In this document: piece by piece, positions 50,519-60,062 of the stretch
Layout of the letters: every line of letters starts with the position of its first letter
How positions within the stretch are numbered: position 1 is the stretch's first letter
Assembly (NCBI GenBank): GCA_044227505.1
Contig: JBGAWP010000005.1
Location: 1-64,000, forward strand
Reading direction: 5' to 3'
Length of the DNA stretch: 64,000 nucleotides
Source: UBA7236 sp044227505
Lineage (GTDB): Bacteria; Bacteroidota; Bacteroidia; Chitinophagales; BACL12
Made by a program: the position numbers and the translations under genes
The notes under the pieces: model-generated
Database searches by the model: none
What the model was told of the DNA's origin: nothing
The model's input: the letters and a program-made list of their open reading frames with translations, nothing else

Positions 50519-52360
50519 ATGAAAAAGATACTTACAACCGGAATAATGATGTTTTTTATTGTGCAGCTTTTTGCGCAACAGGCGTCATTAACTGCAAGCG
50601 TGAGTAAATCGAAGGTTGCATTAAGTGAGAGATTTCAATTGACACTCACTGTAAACAACGGAGGAACGCTAAAAGATTTTCGCCCACCTGCAATGGCTGA
50701 TTTTATTGTTATGGGAGGCCCTAATCAATCATCAAGCACAATGATCGTGAATGGAAAGGTTACATCCTCAGTTTCTTATTCATATGTTTTGCAACCAAAA
50801 AATATCGGAAAATTTACTATCGGAGCTGCCTATGTAAAAAGTAATGATAAAACACTTTCCTCTCAACCTATTGCAATAGAAGTTGTAGATAAACCCACTT
50901 CCACACAAAATAATACTGTTGATCAAACAACAAAACAAAATGAAACAAACACGGATATTAATAAATACATACAAGATAATGTTTTAATAAAAACCGAAGT
51001 AAGCGATCAGGAGATCTACAAGGGAGAGGATGTTACCGTTACCTTAAAATTTTGCGTGAAAAAAAATTCTTCCATTTATGGTTATAGAATTATGCAGGCC
51101 GTTAAGGTGCCAAAATATGATGGATTTTATGCCACGGAAATTGAATTAAGTGAACAGCAAGCGCAAACGGAAACAATAAATGGTGAAGTATATGAGGTAA
51201 GTACCTTTAAAAAAACAATACTTACTGCACAAAAGGCAGGAAAGCTGGAAGTGGATCCAATTACATTGGATGGTTTATTTGGGGTTCAGGTAAAAAAACA
51301 AAAATCCAAATCAGGTGACCCGATGCAGGATTATTTAGATGATTTTTTCTCCAATCCTTTCAGCTCAGGAAATAAAGAGGTGCGTGCATCGGTTTCCTCC
51401 TCTGCAGTAAAAATTAATGTGTTGGAACTGCCTGCAAATGCCCCTGCAGATTTTAATGGGGCAGTAGGTAAATTCAGCATGAAAACAGAACTGAATGCAA
51501 TATCCACAAAAACCGACGAACCTCTTACTTACAGAGTTATTATTACCGGAAATGGAAATCTGGAATTATTTAATGCACCGGTATTAAATCTTCCTCCGGG
51601 TTGGGAAACATATGATCCAAAAACATCTTCCAACAGCAACTCAAAAACCTACGAATATTTATTAATACCCAGATCACCCGGCGAATTTACAATCCCTGCA
51701 TACACATGGTCATTTTTCAATCCTGAAAAGAAAAAGTATGAAACAATCTCCTCAGAAACCTATAAAGTAATTGTTGAAGCCGGACCAGGTTACAATCCTT
51801 CAGCAGGAAATTATGCTGCTAATAAGGAAGATGTGGAAATGCTCGCGAATGATATTCGGTATATTAAAAAAACCGGTCCGAATTATGTAAATTCAGCAAA
51901 CCGTTTTTATGGAACAGCAGCGTTTTATACCTTACTCGGGTTGCCATTTTTTGCTGGGATCGGAATATTTGTATTAACCGCCAAAAGAAAGAAAATATTG
52001 AGTGATCATGTTGCACTTAAATATTCAAAGGCAAATACCACGGCAAAAAAACGATTGGTAAAAGCAAAAGAATTTGTAGCAACCAATAATGCAAAAGCAT
52101 TTTACGACGAAATTATTAAAACTTTATGGGGGTATTTGGCCGATAAGCTCAATATTAAACACAGTGATCTTTCAAAAGAAAATATACGGGAAGTTTTGGT
52201 GCGTCGGCAGGTTTCAGAAAACACATGCGACAATACCTTACAACTTTTAAATACCTGTGAAGTTTCTTTGTTTGCGCCGCAATTGAGTTCTGCAACTTTA
52301 GAACATGTTTACAAAGACGCAATGGATATTATTACTAAATTAGAAACGGAAATAAAATGA
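50519..52360 (+). CDS. batD: BatD protein
   Basis: A 613-residue BatD-family protein: signal peptide (ILTTGIMMFFIVQLFAQ), a long exported region of repeated beta domains (about 20-430), one membrane helix (FYTLLGLPFFAGIGIFVLTA, about 465-485) and a cytoplasmic C-terminal helical domain (about 500-613). The start is ATG 50519; the longer frame begins at a TTG inside the batC end. Overlaps batE by ATGA. It is a large scaffold-like partner of BatA/B in other Bacteroidota; the exact function is not established. Confidence 0.92.
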   Translation: MKKILTTGIMMFFIVQLFAQQASLTASVSKSKVALSERFQLTLTVNNGGTLKDFRPPAMADFIVMGGPNQSSSTMIVNGKVTSSVSYSYVLQPKNIGKFTIGAAYVKSNDKTLSSQPIAIEVVDKPTSTQNNTVDQTTKQNETNTDINKYIQDNVLIKTEVSDQEIYKGEDVTVTLKFCVKKNSSIYGYRIMQAVKVPKYDGFYATEIELSEQQAQTETINGEVYEVSTFKKTILTAQKAGKLEVDPITLDGLFGVQVKKQKSKSGDPMQDYLDDFFSNPFSSGNKEVRASVSSSAVKINVLELPANAPADFNGAVGKFSMKTELNAISTKTDEPLTYRVIITGNGNLELFNAPVLNLPPGWETYDPKTSSNSNSKTYEYLLIPRSPGEFTIPAYTWSFFNPEKKKYETISSETYKVIVEAGPGYNPSAGNYAANKEDVEMLANDIRYIKKTGPNYVNSANRFYGTAAFYTLLGLPFFAGIGIFVLTAKRKKILSDHVALKYSKANTTAKKRLVKAKEFVATNNAKAFYDEIIKTLWGYLADKLNIKHSDLSKENIREVLVRRQVSENTCDNTLQLLNTCEVSLFAPQLSSATLEHVYKDAMDIITKLETEIK

Positions 52361-53145
52361 TAAAACAATTTATTTCAATATTTTTCTTTATTGTTTTGGC
52401 TTATCCATTATTTGGACAGAAAGATAGCACTGATACCAATATTGATACTACCACTTTTGTGTATGGTAATGTTATGTATGAAAAAGGAGAATATACAAAA
52501 TCCATACAGATATACGAAACTTTATTATCCCAAAACGGACCCAGTGCAACATTGTATTACAATCTTGGGAATTGTTATTATAAAATAAATAAACTCGGGT
52601 TATCCGTTTTAAATTATGAACGTGCATTGATGTATGATGGTCGTAATGAAGATATCAAATACAATCTGGAACTTGCAAATTTGAGGATAAGGGATAAAAT
52701 AGAACCAATAAACGAAACACTTATTACAATATGGTCGCGCGATTTTATTAAAATTTTCTCTGTTCACAGTTGGGCATTTTTTTGTATATTATTTTTGTGG
52801 ATAGCACTGGCAGGATTTGTTATTTACCGATATTCCAAAAAAAGAAATTTTCAACAATATGGTTTTTGGGGATTTGCGGTTTCACTTTTATTTTTTGTAA
52901 TAACTTTTATTTCTGCGGTTGGCAGGAACAACTACGATAATAATTATCAGTTTGCCATTGTTATGGCGCCAAGTTCCATCGTTAAAAGTGAACCTAACGA
53001 AAGCAGCACAAATATGTTTTTAATTCATGAAGGATTAAAAGTGCAGTTATTGGAATCTGATAATAATTGGACAGAAATTAAAATGCCTGATGGCAATGTT
53101 GGATGGTTGAAAAATGAGGATATTGTCAGGGTGAGTGGTGAGTAG
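52357..53145 (+). CDS. batE: BatE, TPR and SH3-like protein
   Basis: A 262-residue protein: signal peptide, two TPR units (about 35-100, YNLGNCYYKINKLGLSVLNYERAL core), two membrane segments (about 135-155 and 170-190) and a bacterial SH3 domain at the end (about 203-258, ending DGNVGWLKNEDI). The last codons (VSGE) and the TAG stop are encoded by a gtgagtg heptamer tract. Last gene of the Bat operon; convergent with the PAP2-like gene. Confidence 0.88.
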   Translation: MIKQFISIFFFIVLAYPLFGQKDSTDTNIDTTTFVYGNVMYEKGEYTKSIQIYETLLSQNGPSATLYYNLGNCYYKINKLGLSVLNYERALMYDGRNEDIKYNLELANLRIRDKIEPINETLITIWSRDFIKIFSVHSWAFFCILFLWIALAGFVIYRYSKKRNFQQYGFWGFAVSLLFFVITFISAVGRNNYDNNYQFAIVMAPSSIVKSEPNESSTNMFLIHEGLKVQLLESDNNWTEIKMPDGNVGWLKNEDIVRVSGE

Positions 53146-53426
53146 GGAGTGGTGAGTATGATCCTTGTAAACCGGAATTTCTCCTCCTGACCAATGAAAA
53201 TTTTTCGTGAATCGTCAATCGTGAATCGTGAGTCCGGAATATCGTAAGCCGGAAGTTTTTACTCCTGACTAATGACTCCTGACAAATGAGTGAGTGGTGA
53301 GTAGGGAGTAGTGAGAGTGCCCCTCGAATGCCGGAAGTTTTTTCTCCTGACTAATGACTCCTCCCAAAACACATCAGTGCAATCCGCGAAATCCCTAAAA
53401 TCCGCGATCCAAAAGTACATCCGCGA
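53130..53426. repeat. Heptamer and duplicated repeats after batE
   Basis: Tracts in order: gtgagtg/gtgagta (53130-53157), cgtgaatcgtcaatcg (53207-53225, also at 4644-4658), then two similar units each starting gccggaagtttt and continuing with tgactaa/tgactcc heptamers (53249-53300 and 53330-53365). In the second tract TGA recurs every 7 bp. Near 53375-53430 are aatccgcgaaatccc-type repeats reaching the stop of the convergent PAP2-like gene. Confidence 0.8.
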
Positions 53427-54044
53427 TCAAAAGTGGAAGAAATTATACGCCACCATAAAACTAAAAAATCCCGTCAGATATCCGAGATACACTTCGCGTT
53501 CGGTGTGGGCCTTTAATACTAAACGTGCTGCGCCAATACATCCTGCACATAAAATAGTGATGATAAAAATTCCGAGAGAGTTATAATGTGCATATGGAAG
53601 TAAAATCATTATGGTTGCTATCATTCCTCCGGCTCCACTTGCATGCATGCTTACTTTAAGCACTAGGATATTGATCATGAAATTTAAAAAAACAGCAATG
53701 GTGGATGCTAATAATATAAAAGTAATCTGAGGATAGAATTCCTCTTTAAAAAATACATAGAAGGCCCAGATATAAAAAAAACCCGCCGTTATATAGGGGA
53801 TAATTCTTTCTTGTCGTTCATATACGTTCACCGATTTAATAAATTTTAAAGCGGCTAATAATGAAATGGTAAATGCAGGAAATATAAAAGTGAGTAATGC
53901 TACACGCAATAGCATAAGTTTATTCATATCTTGATCCGGATAATTAAATGGATTAGAATAAATAGCGTATATAGATCCATATAACGGTAACAACAGCGGA
54001 ACGAAGAGTATGGAAAAAAAATGACCGAAGATCTTTTTTATCAT
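53427..54044 (-). CDS. PAP2-like integral membrane protein
   Basis: A 205-residue membrane protein with five to six hydrophobic segments. MHASGAGGMIATI and GAARLVLKAHTEREVYLGYLTG near the C-terminus resemble the second and third phosphatase motifs of PAP2 lipid phosphatases (SGH and SRxxxxxH), with KAHTEREV carrying the last His. The first motif (KxxxxxxRP) is not clear, so activity is uncertain. It starts inside the rpoN stop (ATGA), so the two are translationally coupled. Confidence 0.72.
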   Translation of the reverse strand: MIKKIFGHFFSILFVPLLLPLYGSIYAIYSNPFNYPDQDMNKLMLLRVALLTFIFPAFTISLLAALKFIKSVNVYERQERIIPYITAGFFYIWAFYVFFKEEFYPQITFILLASTIAVFLNFMINILVLKVSMHASGAGGMIATIMILLPYAHYNSLGIFIITILCAGCIGAARLVLKAHTEREVYLGYLTGFFSFMVAYNFFHF

Positions 54045-55525
54045 AATTCCTTTCTTAACCTCGCCACGGGAATATCCAATTGTTCTCTGTATTTTGCCAC
54101 TGTTCTTCTTGCAATATTATATCCGCGTTTTCGCAGGTCTTCCATTAACTCCTGATCGCTCAAAGGAATTTTTTTATTTTCTGATTCAATTAAACCGGAA
54201 AGTATTTTCTTCACCTCGCGGGTGGAAACCTCCTCCCCAGAATCGGTTGATAGAGATTCACTGAAAAAGAATTTTAAAGAGTAAGTACCAAATTCCGTTT
54301 GAACATATTTACTGTTCGCCACTCGACTTACTGTGGAAATGTCAAGGTTTGTTTTTTCTGCGATGTCTTTTAAGATCATCGGGTTCATTTGAGTTTCATC
54401 ACCCGTTAAAAAGAAATCGTATTGGTGCAACATTATTTCATACATTGTACTCCACAAAGTATGTTGACGTTGTTTTATTGCGTCAATAAACCATTTGGCT
54501 GCATCAATTTTTTGTTTGATGAATAATATGGCTTCCTTTTGTTTTTTGTCTTTTAGTGCACTTTTTTTATAATCGACAACCATTTCTTTAAAGTCGCGAC
54601 TCACATGCAGTTCCGGAGCATTGCGGGAATTTAATTTTAATTCCAGTTCACCATTGTTATTTATAATAGTAAAATCGGGAATAATATATTGAAAAGCAGC
54701 TCCGCCATCTTCTTTTGCACTTCCACCCGGTTTGGGATTTAATTTAATGATCTCGTTTACAGCAGGTTTTAATTCTTCCTCTTCAACCTTTAAATGTTTA
54801 GCTAATTTTTCGTAATGTTTTTTTGTGAATTCCTCAAAATAATTCTCCACGATATTGATCGCGGTTTTTACACTCTTGGTATGTAATTTTCTTTCAAGTT
54901 GTAATAATAAACACTCACGCAGATCTCTTGCGCCAACTCCCGGCGGATCAAATCCCTGGATCATATCTAATATTTCTATGATCTCTTCTTCATCTGTCAC
55001 CACATTTTGTGAAAATGCAAGATCATCCACAATTGCTGAAATTTCTCTTCTTAAATATCCATCATCATCAATACTACCTAAAATTTGTTGTGCAATTTTT
55101 TCACGGCGTTCATCCATATCGCACATGCCTAATTGTTTGCTCAGATTTTCGTGGAAGGTATCGTTTATTGCGTATGGAACGGTTTTGTTGTCATCCTCAT
55201 CATCACCATAACTATCATCACGGGTTTTGTAGTCGGCGGTTTCATCATCATTGATATAATCGTCCAGATCAAGTTCATCGTTTGTGGAATCATCGTTTTC
55301 ATCCCCGGCCTCCTCCTTGCCTCCTTCTTCTTCACGAAACATTTCTTCTGTGCTGGTAAGCTCTTCCTCCTCATTATCTCCTTCCTCTAAGGCAGGATTG
55401 GACTCCAACTCTTCCTTGATCCGCTGCTCCAATTGGTCGGTAGGAACCTGCAACAATTTCATTAACTGAATTTGTTGCGGCGATAATTTTTGTAATAATT
55501 TCTGACTTAGTCTTTGGTGTAACAT
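54041..55525 (-). CDS. rpoN: RNA polymerase sigma-54 factor
   Basis: A 494-residue sigma-54. Region I has the Gln/Leu-rich start QKLLQKLSPQQIQLMKLLQV; region II is a long acidic stretch (about 45-115, EEEELTSTEEMF and DDYINDDETAD), as usual in Bacteroidota; the core-binding domain and HTH follow; the RpoN box reads ARRTVAKYREQL near residue 475. Needs AAA+ activators, none encoded here. The PAP2-like gene overlaps its stop. Confidence 0.95.
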   Translation of the reverse strand: MLHQRLSQKLLQKLSPQQIQLMKLLQVPTDQLEQRIKEELESNPALEEGDNEEEELTSTEEMFREEEGGKEEAGDENDDSTNDELDLDDYINDDETADYKTRDDSYGDDEDDNKTVPYAINDTFHENLSKQLGMCDMDERREKIAQQILGSIDDDGYLRREISAIVDDLAFSQNVVTDEEEIIEILDMIQGFDPPGVGARDLRECLLLQLERKLHTKSVKTAINIVENYFEEFTKKHYEKLAKHLKVEEEELKPAVNEIIKLNPKPGGSAKEDGGAAFQYIIPDFTIINNNGELELKLNSRNAPELHVSRDFKEMVVDYKKSALKDKKQKEAILFIKQKIDAAKWFIDAIKQRQHTLWSTMYEIMLHQYDFFLTGDETQMNPMILKDIAEKTNLDISTVSRVANSKYVQTEFGTYSLKFFFSESLSTDSGEEVSTREVKKILSGLIESENKKIPLSDQELMEDLRKRGYNIARRTVAKYREQLDIPVARLRKEL

Positions 55526-55658
55526 TGTTTATTAATTCTAACCCGCCCCAAATTTACCCCGAAATTATTTCTGTTTATGCTGTTTTTCCTATTGTATGAA
55601 TAGAAAAAATTGATTATTGAATAATTTCAGCACCTGGCTGCATCATTAAAATTCATTG

Positions 55659-55666
55659 TAATTTTG
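55659..55666 (+). promoter_or_regulatory. Putative promoter -7 box of asnS
   Basis: TAATTTTG matches TAnnTTTG, ending 20 bp before the asnS ATG. Confidence 0.45.
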
Positions 55667-55686
55667 CACCCATTAATTTAAATTAT

Positions 55687-57222
55687 ATGCGTATAGAAAA
55701 ATTTCAATACATACGGGAACTACATCAATTTGAAGGAAAAGAGGTAAGCCTGAAGGGTTGGGTGAGCAATAAACGCGAAAGCAAAGGGCTGGTATTTATT
55801 ATTTTGCGCGATGGTAGCGGATTTGCTCAGTGCGTGGTTGATGCCAATAAAGTAAATACAGAAGTATTTGAAAATGCTAAAAAATTAACACTGGAAAGCT
55901 CTCTTTCTCTTACTGGCTCAGTAGTAAAAGATGAACGCCAGGTTGGAGGGTATGAAGTTCAGGTTTCCGGTTTGGAGATAATTCAGATAGCAGAGGAATA
56001 TCCCATTGCTAAAAAAGAACATGGCATTGAATTTTTAATTGATAATCGCCACTTATGGCTCCGCAGCAAAAAACAATGGGCCATGATGCGTTTGCGCAAT
56101 AGGGTCATTTTTGCAATCCATAATTTCTTTCAGCAAAATGATTTTTTACAAATGGATGCTCCCATTTTTACAGGAAATGCCTGCGAAGGAACATCTACCC
56201 TGTTTGAAACCGATTTTTACGGAAGACCGGCCTATCTGAGTCAGAGTGGACAGTTATACGGGGAATCGCTTGCATTTGCGCATGGTAAAATTTACACTTT
56301 CGGACCAACATTTCGCGCCGAAAAAAGTAAAACACGACGCCATCTCTCCGAATTTTGGATGATAGAACCCGAAATGGCGTTTTATGATCTTGATATGGAT
56401 ATGGATCTGATCGAACAGTTTTTAAAATCGGTGGTTGCCGATGTTTTAGAAAATTGCAAAGAAGAACTTGAAATTTTGGAGCGGAATATCACATTTTTAT
56501 CCAACGCCGTATCCTTACAATTCCCAAGAATTCATTACGATGATGCAGTAAAAATTATACGCGGAGAAAAGGATGTGGATGGGAAAAACAGCATTAAAAC
56601 ATTGGAAAATGATCTGCTTGATTTGAAAGAAAAGATCACCACCTTAGAAAATGAAATTACGGAACGCGAAAATAAGATCAACAGTGGCGCATTAAAACAA
56701 GGGGAGATCAACTTCAATAAAAATAAGATCGACACCTTAAAAAATGAGATAAAAGATCTGCAGGAAAAGGCAGATAATATTCCTCAATGGCTGCTTTCTG
56801 CAAAAAATTTCGAACATGGAAACGATTTTGGGGGAAGTGATGAAACAGTATTAACACGTTTATTTTCCTGTCCGGTAATGGTCTATAACTGGCCGGCCGC
56901 CATTAAAGCATTTTATATGAAACGCGATCCAAAGGATCCGAGATATGTAAAAGGGGTGGATGTTCTGGCACCTGAAGGATATGGTGAAATTGTTGGTGGT
57001 GCGGAGCGGGAAGATGATCACGACCTGTTATTGGAACGTATCAAACACGAACAATTACCGGTGGAAGCATTCCAATGGTATCTCGATTTGCGCAAATATG
57101 GCTCCGTTCCCCATGCAGGTTTTGGACTCGGACTGGAACGCATGGTGATGTGGATCAGCGGCAGTCAGCACATCAGGGAATCTATTCCGTTTCCAAGGTT
57201 TTATGGAAGATTGGAGCCTTGA
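55687..57222 (+). CDS. asnS: Asparaginyl-tRNA synthetase with coiled-coil insert
   Basis: A 511-residue class IIb synthetase that charges tRNA-Asn. N-terminal OB fold (about 15-105, VSLKGWVSNKRESKGLVF start), class II motif 2 as FRAEKSKTRRHLSEFWMIEPE (begins FRAEKSKTRR) and motif 3 GFGLGLERM. Between them, at about 300-365, is a Lys/Glu/Leu-rich insert (TLENDLLDLKEKITTLENEI, then TLKNEIKDLQEK) predicted to form an antiparallel coiled coil. The standard enzyme is about 430-470 residues, so the insert accounts for the extra length. The TGA is followed within a few bp by a gtgagtg repeat. Confidence 0.94.
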   Translation: MRIEKFQYIRELHQFEGKEVSLKGWVSNKRESKGLVFIILRDGSGFAQCVVDANKVNTEVFENAKKLTLESSLSLTGSVVKDERQVGGYEVQVSGLEIIQIAEEYPIAKKEHGIEFLIDNRHLWLRSKKQWAMMRLRNRVIFAIHNFFQQNDFLQMDAPIFTGNACEGTSTLFETDFYGRPAYLSQSGQLYGESLAFAHGKIYTFGPTFRAEKSKTRRHLSEFWMIEPEMAFYDLDMDMDLIEQFLKSVVADVLENCKEELEILERNITFLSNAVSLQFPRIHYDDAVKIIRGEKDVDGKNSIKTLENDLLDLKEKITTLENEITERENKINSGALKQGEINFNKNKIDTLKNEIKDLQEKADNIPQWLLSAKNFEHGNDFGGSDETVLTRLFSCPVMVYNWPAAIKAFYMKRDPKDPRYVKGVDVLAPEGYGEIVGGAEREDDHDLLLERIKHEQLPVEAFQWYLDLRKYGSVPHAGFGLGLERMVMWISGSQHIRESIPFPRFYGRLEP

Positions 57223-57640
57223 AAAAGGGGAGTGGTGAGTGGGGAGTGGTGAGAATGTAAGTCCACCACTGCCGATTGATTTATCCTCCGAAATGAAACT
57301 TTCAGGTGAATGAGTAATGAGTGATGAGTAATGAGTGTGGCAGTCGACTACCGAATATTTTATGCTCCGTGTTGAAATTTTTAGGTAGAAATCAAATTTA
57401 CATCCATAATCGAAGTAAACTCATTACTCATTACTCATTCAATTGTTAAGAGTCAATAGTCAGGAAAATAAACATTCAGATTACAAGGATTAAGCTCACC
57501 ACTCACTATTCACCACTCACCATTACTCAGGATTCATTAGTTAGGAGAAAAAATATCCGCCCACGAGAATCATACTCATTACTCATAACTCATTACTCAT
57601 TCTCATCACTCATTTCTCATTTTTCATTAATTTTACCATC
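57223..57640. repeat. Heptamer repeat region between asnS and the oxygenase (418 bp, no gene)
   Basis: gtgagtg/gggagtg units directly after the asnS stop (57226-57253), gagtaat/gagtgat (57311-57335), then the reverse-strand forms actcattact (57419-57440), caccactcac (57497-57530) and a last actcatt tract (57574-57625) just before the next ATG. Interspersed are a tccgaaatgaaact piece and a tgctccgtgttgaaat piece. Nothing coding. Confidence 0.85.
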
Positions 57641-58588
57641 ATGAACTCCATACCTACCGTAAACCTTGCAGATTTCACATCAGGAGATAAGGCGAGGAAA
57701 CTGAAATTCGTTGCAGAACTTGGTAAAGCCTATCAGGAAGTTGGCTTTGTGGCAGTTCAAAATCATGGCATTGACCAAAAATTGGTAGACGATTTTTATA
57801 AATCGGTGGAAGATTTTTTTGCTCTCCCGGAAAATATCAAAAGAAAATATGAAGTTCCTGGATTAGCCGGACAACGCGGTTATACTTCTTTCGGAAAAGA
57901 ACACGCGAAACACAGTCAGGCCGCAGATCTCAAAGAATTCTGGCAAATTGGCCAAACAGTGATCGACGGTGAAGTGGTTTCAGATAATTATCCTGAAAAT
58001 GTGAAGGTTATGGAGTTACCAGAATTTAACGATCTTGGATATAGATTATATAGAAGTTTTGAAAATTCAGGTCGTTTTTTATTGCAATCTCTCGCTTTGT
58101 TTTTAGGACTGGATGAATTTTATTTTGATGAAAAGATCCACAATGGAAATTCTATTTTACGAGCCATCTATTATCCACCTATTACACAAGAACCCGCTTC
58201 TGCGATACGTGCTGAACAACATGAAGATATTAACCTCATTACTTTATTAGTTGGTGCAAGTGCCGATGGGTTAGAAGTGATGGACACAGCTGGTAATTGG
58301 GTTGCCGTAAAAACAGCTCCCACTGAAATTGTAGTTAATGTGGGCGACATGTTGCAACGCCTTACCAATAATGAATTAAAATCAACAACACACCGGGTAG
58401 TGAACCCACCACGGGAAAGATGGCACACACCGCGTTTCTCCATACCTTTCTTTTTACACCCAAAATCTGAAATGGATCTAACCTGTTTACCCTCCTGTAT
58501 TACCACACAAAACCCGATCAATTATGAGTCAATCACCGCCGGCGAATATTTAAATGAAAGACTTAGGGAGATTGGTCTGAAAAAGTAA
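57641..58588 (+). CDS. 2-oxoglutarate/Fe(II) oxygenase (isopenicillin N synthase family)
   Basis: A 315-residue non-heme iron oxygenase. The DIOX_N region covers about 1-110 (NHGIDQKLVDDFYKSVEDFF). The iron triad is HED (about 190-192) plus the distal His in STTHRVVNPP (about 248), and RFSIPFF gives the Arg-x-Ser that binds 2-oxoglutarate. Length fits the IPNS/flavanone hydroxylase-like family. The substrate is unknown. Single gene after a repeat region. Confidence 0.9.
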   Translation: MNSIPTVNLADFTSGDKARKLKFVAELGKAYQEVGFVAVQNHGIDQKLVDDFYKSVEDFFALPENIKRKYEVPGLAGQRGYTSFGKEHAKHSQAADLKEFWQIGQTVIDGEVVSDNYPENVKVMELPEFNDLGYRLYRSFENSGRFLLQSLALFLGLDEFYFDEKIHNGNSILRAIYYPPITQEPASAIRAEQHEDINLITLLVGASADGLEVMDTAGNWVAVKTAPTEIVVNVGDMLQRLTNNELKSTTHRVVNPPRERWHTPRFSIPFFLHPKSEMDLTCLPSCITTQNPINYESITAGEYLNERLREIGLKK

Positions 58589-58692
58589 AGTTTTATATTA
58601 ATGCAAGGTTGTAATGCATTTAATTTTTGATGAATTTTTAAAGCTTGTCACAAATAAATTGATTAAGCAATAATTCATACAATTGTTATGAT

Positions 58693-58700
58693 TATTTTTG
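58693..58700 (+). promoter_or_regulatory. Putative promoter -7 box of the beta-barrel gene
   Basis: TATTTTTG, a TAnnTTTG match, 47 bp before the ATG at 58748. Confidence 0.4.
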
Positions 58701-58747
58701 GGGCTTTAACAATAAAATATCCATTGTAGAACATTAAAATCGTAATT

Positions 58748-59530
58748 ATGAAAAATCGTATACTCTTTTTAGTCTTAACCTTTGCAGCACTTGGTGCCTT
58801 TGGTCAGACAGGTTTTCACGCCGGATTAAATGCCGGATTCAACAGCGTTTGGATCGTGAATCAGAATATTTATGGATATAAGGAATTAGATTATATCAGA
58901 AACTTCGGTGTAGTTCCCGGTGTGGCGCTTGGATATAATTTTACGGATAATATGGGTGTTCAATTGGAATTGAATTACGCTCCTCTCGGTCAGGATTATT
59001 CAGATGTTTCGAGTTCCTTCAGTCTTGCAGATGATGGCCAGGGAAAAAGGATCAAGGTGGAAACATTCCGTTACGTTGATCTGAATTATTTATCTATTCC
59101 GATCTTATTCAGGTATCAATCAACACGTGCAAAAAAATCGATCATTTCATACCACTTGATGGTAGGACCAACCATTGGGTTATTATTATCTGCCGATCAA
59201 AAATTTGAAGCCGATGTTTATGATGATGGGAATATTGTTACACTTGACAATAGTATAATATTGGATACAGTAGTAGCTGAATTTGCTAAAACAGATGCAA
59301 TTGAACCTATGGAAGATTATTTTTCTAAATTGGATTTCGGCTTTTCTGCTGACGCTGGGGTTGATATTTACCTCAACGATAATTTGTTTGTTACACCGGC
59401 AATTAAAGTGTATTATGGTTTAACGGATATTAATTCAAAACCTACCAGAGAGGTAACGGGATATGCCGCTTCACATAATTTTTTCGGAGGGATATATGTA
59501 GGAATACATTATTTATTTAAAGCTGATTAA
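58748..59530 (+). CDS. Outer-membrane beta-barrel (porin-like) protein
   Basis: A 260-residue protein: signal peptide (ILFLVLTFAALGAFGQ), then an OmpA-like small barrel with alternating strands (GFHAGLNAGFNSVWI start, PGVALGYNFTDNMGVQLELNYAPLG, VDIYLNDNLFVTPAIKVYYGL) and an end HNFFGGIYVGIHYLFK. Such proteins are common in Bacteroidota and mostly of unknown role. Followed by a clear terminator. Confidence 0.85.
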   Translation: MKNRILFLVLTFAALGAFGQTGFHAGLNAGFNSVWIVNQNIYGYKELDYIRNFGVVPGVALGYNFTDNMGVQLELNYAPLGQDYSDVSSSFSLADDGQGKRIKVETFRYVDLNYLSIPILFRYQSTRAKKSIISYHLMVGPTIGLLLSADQKFEADVYDDGNIVTLDNSIILDTVVAEFAKTDAIEPMEDYFSKLDFGFSADAGVDIYLNDNLFVTPAIKVYYGLTDINSKPTREVTGYAASHNFFGGIYVGIHYLFKAD

Positions 59531-59553
59531 TTTCTGAGTAAGATAAATTTTTT

Positions 59554-59584
59554 AACCCTTTCGTGTAATGCGGAAGGGTTTTTT
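59554..59584 (+). terminator. Rho-independent terminator of the beta-barrel gene
   Basis: aacccttTCG (59554-59563) pairs with cggaagggtt (59571-59580) with one wobble, followed by TTTT. It lies 24 bp after the stop. Confidence 0.85.
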
Positions 59585-59645
59585 AATTTCGGATGGCGAC
59601 GAATAAAAAATTGTATTTCATTTTTAACCCACAAAACACAAAAGA

Positions 59646-59729
59646 GTTGCCACGAATACACGAATAAAAATATTTATCACATAATAATAAACTCTCCCGA
59701 TGGCTGTTCTTTCGTGCATTCGTGGCAAC
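59646..59729. repeat. Inverted repeat of 19 bp with 46-bp spacer
   Basis: gttgccacgaatacacgaa at 59646-59664 and its near-exact reverse complement at 59711-59729 (one mismatch). cgtgaattcgtggc-like sequences of this type are common between Bacteroidota genes. Confidence 0.75.
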
Positions 59730-59993
59730 AATTAAAACCCACAATATATAAAATAATTAGTCATGAATACACAAACTAAAACAAAGGTGTATAACAAATA
59801 TTAACCTGTTGACTTTTCATTTGGGGCAACAAATATTACAGCGACACCACAATCGGCAAAAACGTATTGGATTAAAAGGTAAAACCTCGAAGAATGCAAT
59901 TAATACCTCTCTTCGGGAAATAATTTAACTATTGAAAATTAATGTAATTAGGTAATGCAAAGCTGCTCTGTTTTTAGGAGGCTATTCAACGAA

Positions 59994-60033
59994 AAAACCC
60001 TGAAGCGAGCAAATGAGCTCTATTCAGGGTTTT
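59994..60033 (-). terminator. Terminator of the lysyl-oxidase-like gene
   Basis: aaaaccctgaa (59994-60004) and ttcagggtttt (60023-60033) pair perfectly over 11 bp around an 18-nt loop, with a further A/T run. It is 30 bp beyond the stop at 60063 and works in both directions. Confidence 0.85.
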
Positions 60034-60062
60034 ATTAATTAATATTTTGATCTGCTTCTGGA

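Larger units (their letters stand above)
59531..60062. other. Intergenic region of 532 bp without a gene
   Basis: Holds two terminators (59554-59584, 59994-60033) and, between them, an imperfect inverted repeat: gttgccacgaatacacgaa (59646-59664) against ttcgtgcattcgtggcaac (59711-59729), 18 of 19 matching, 46-bp spacer. The rest (59730-59990) is AT-rich with no open frame of note. Confidence 0.7.

Noticed and set aside
53311..53586. 91-residue plus-strand frame after batE
   Set aside because: Starts in repeat DNA and runs antisense into the PAP2-like gene; composition reflects repeats.
55009..55390. Plus-strand frames rich in His and Ile inside rpoN
   Set aside because: Antisense to the acidic region II of sigma-54; poly-His arises from GAT-rich codons.
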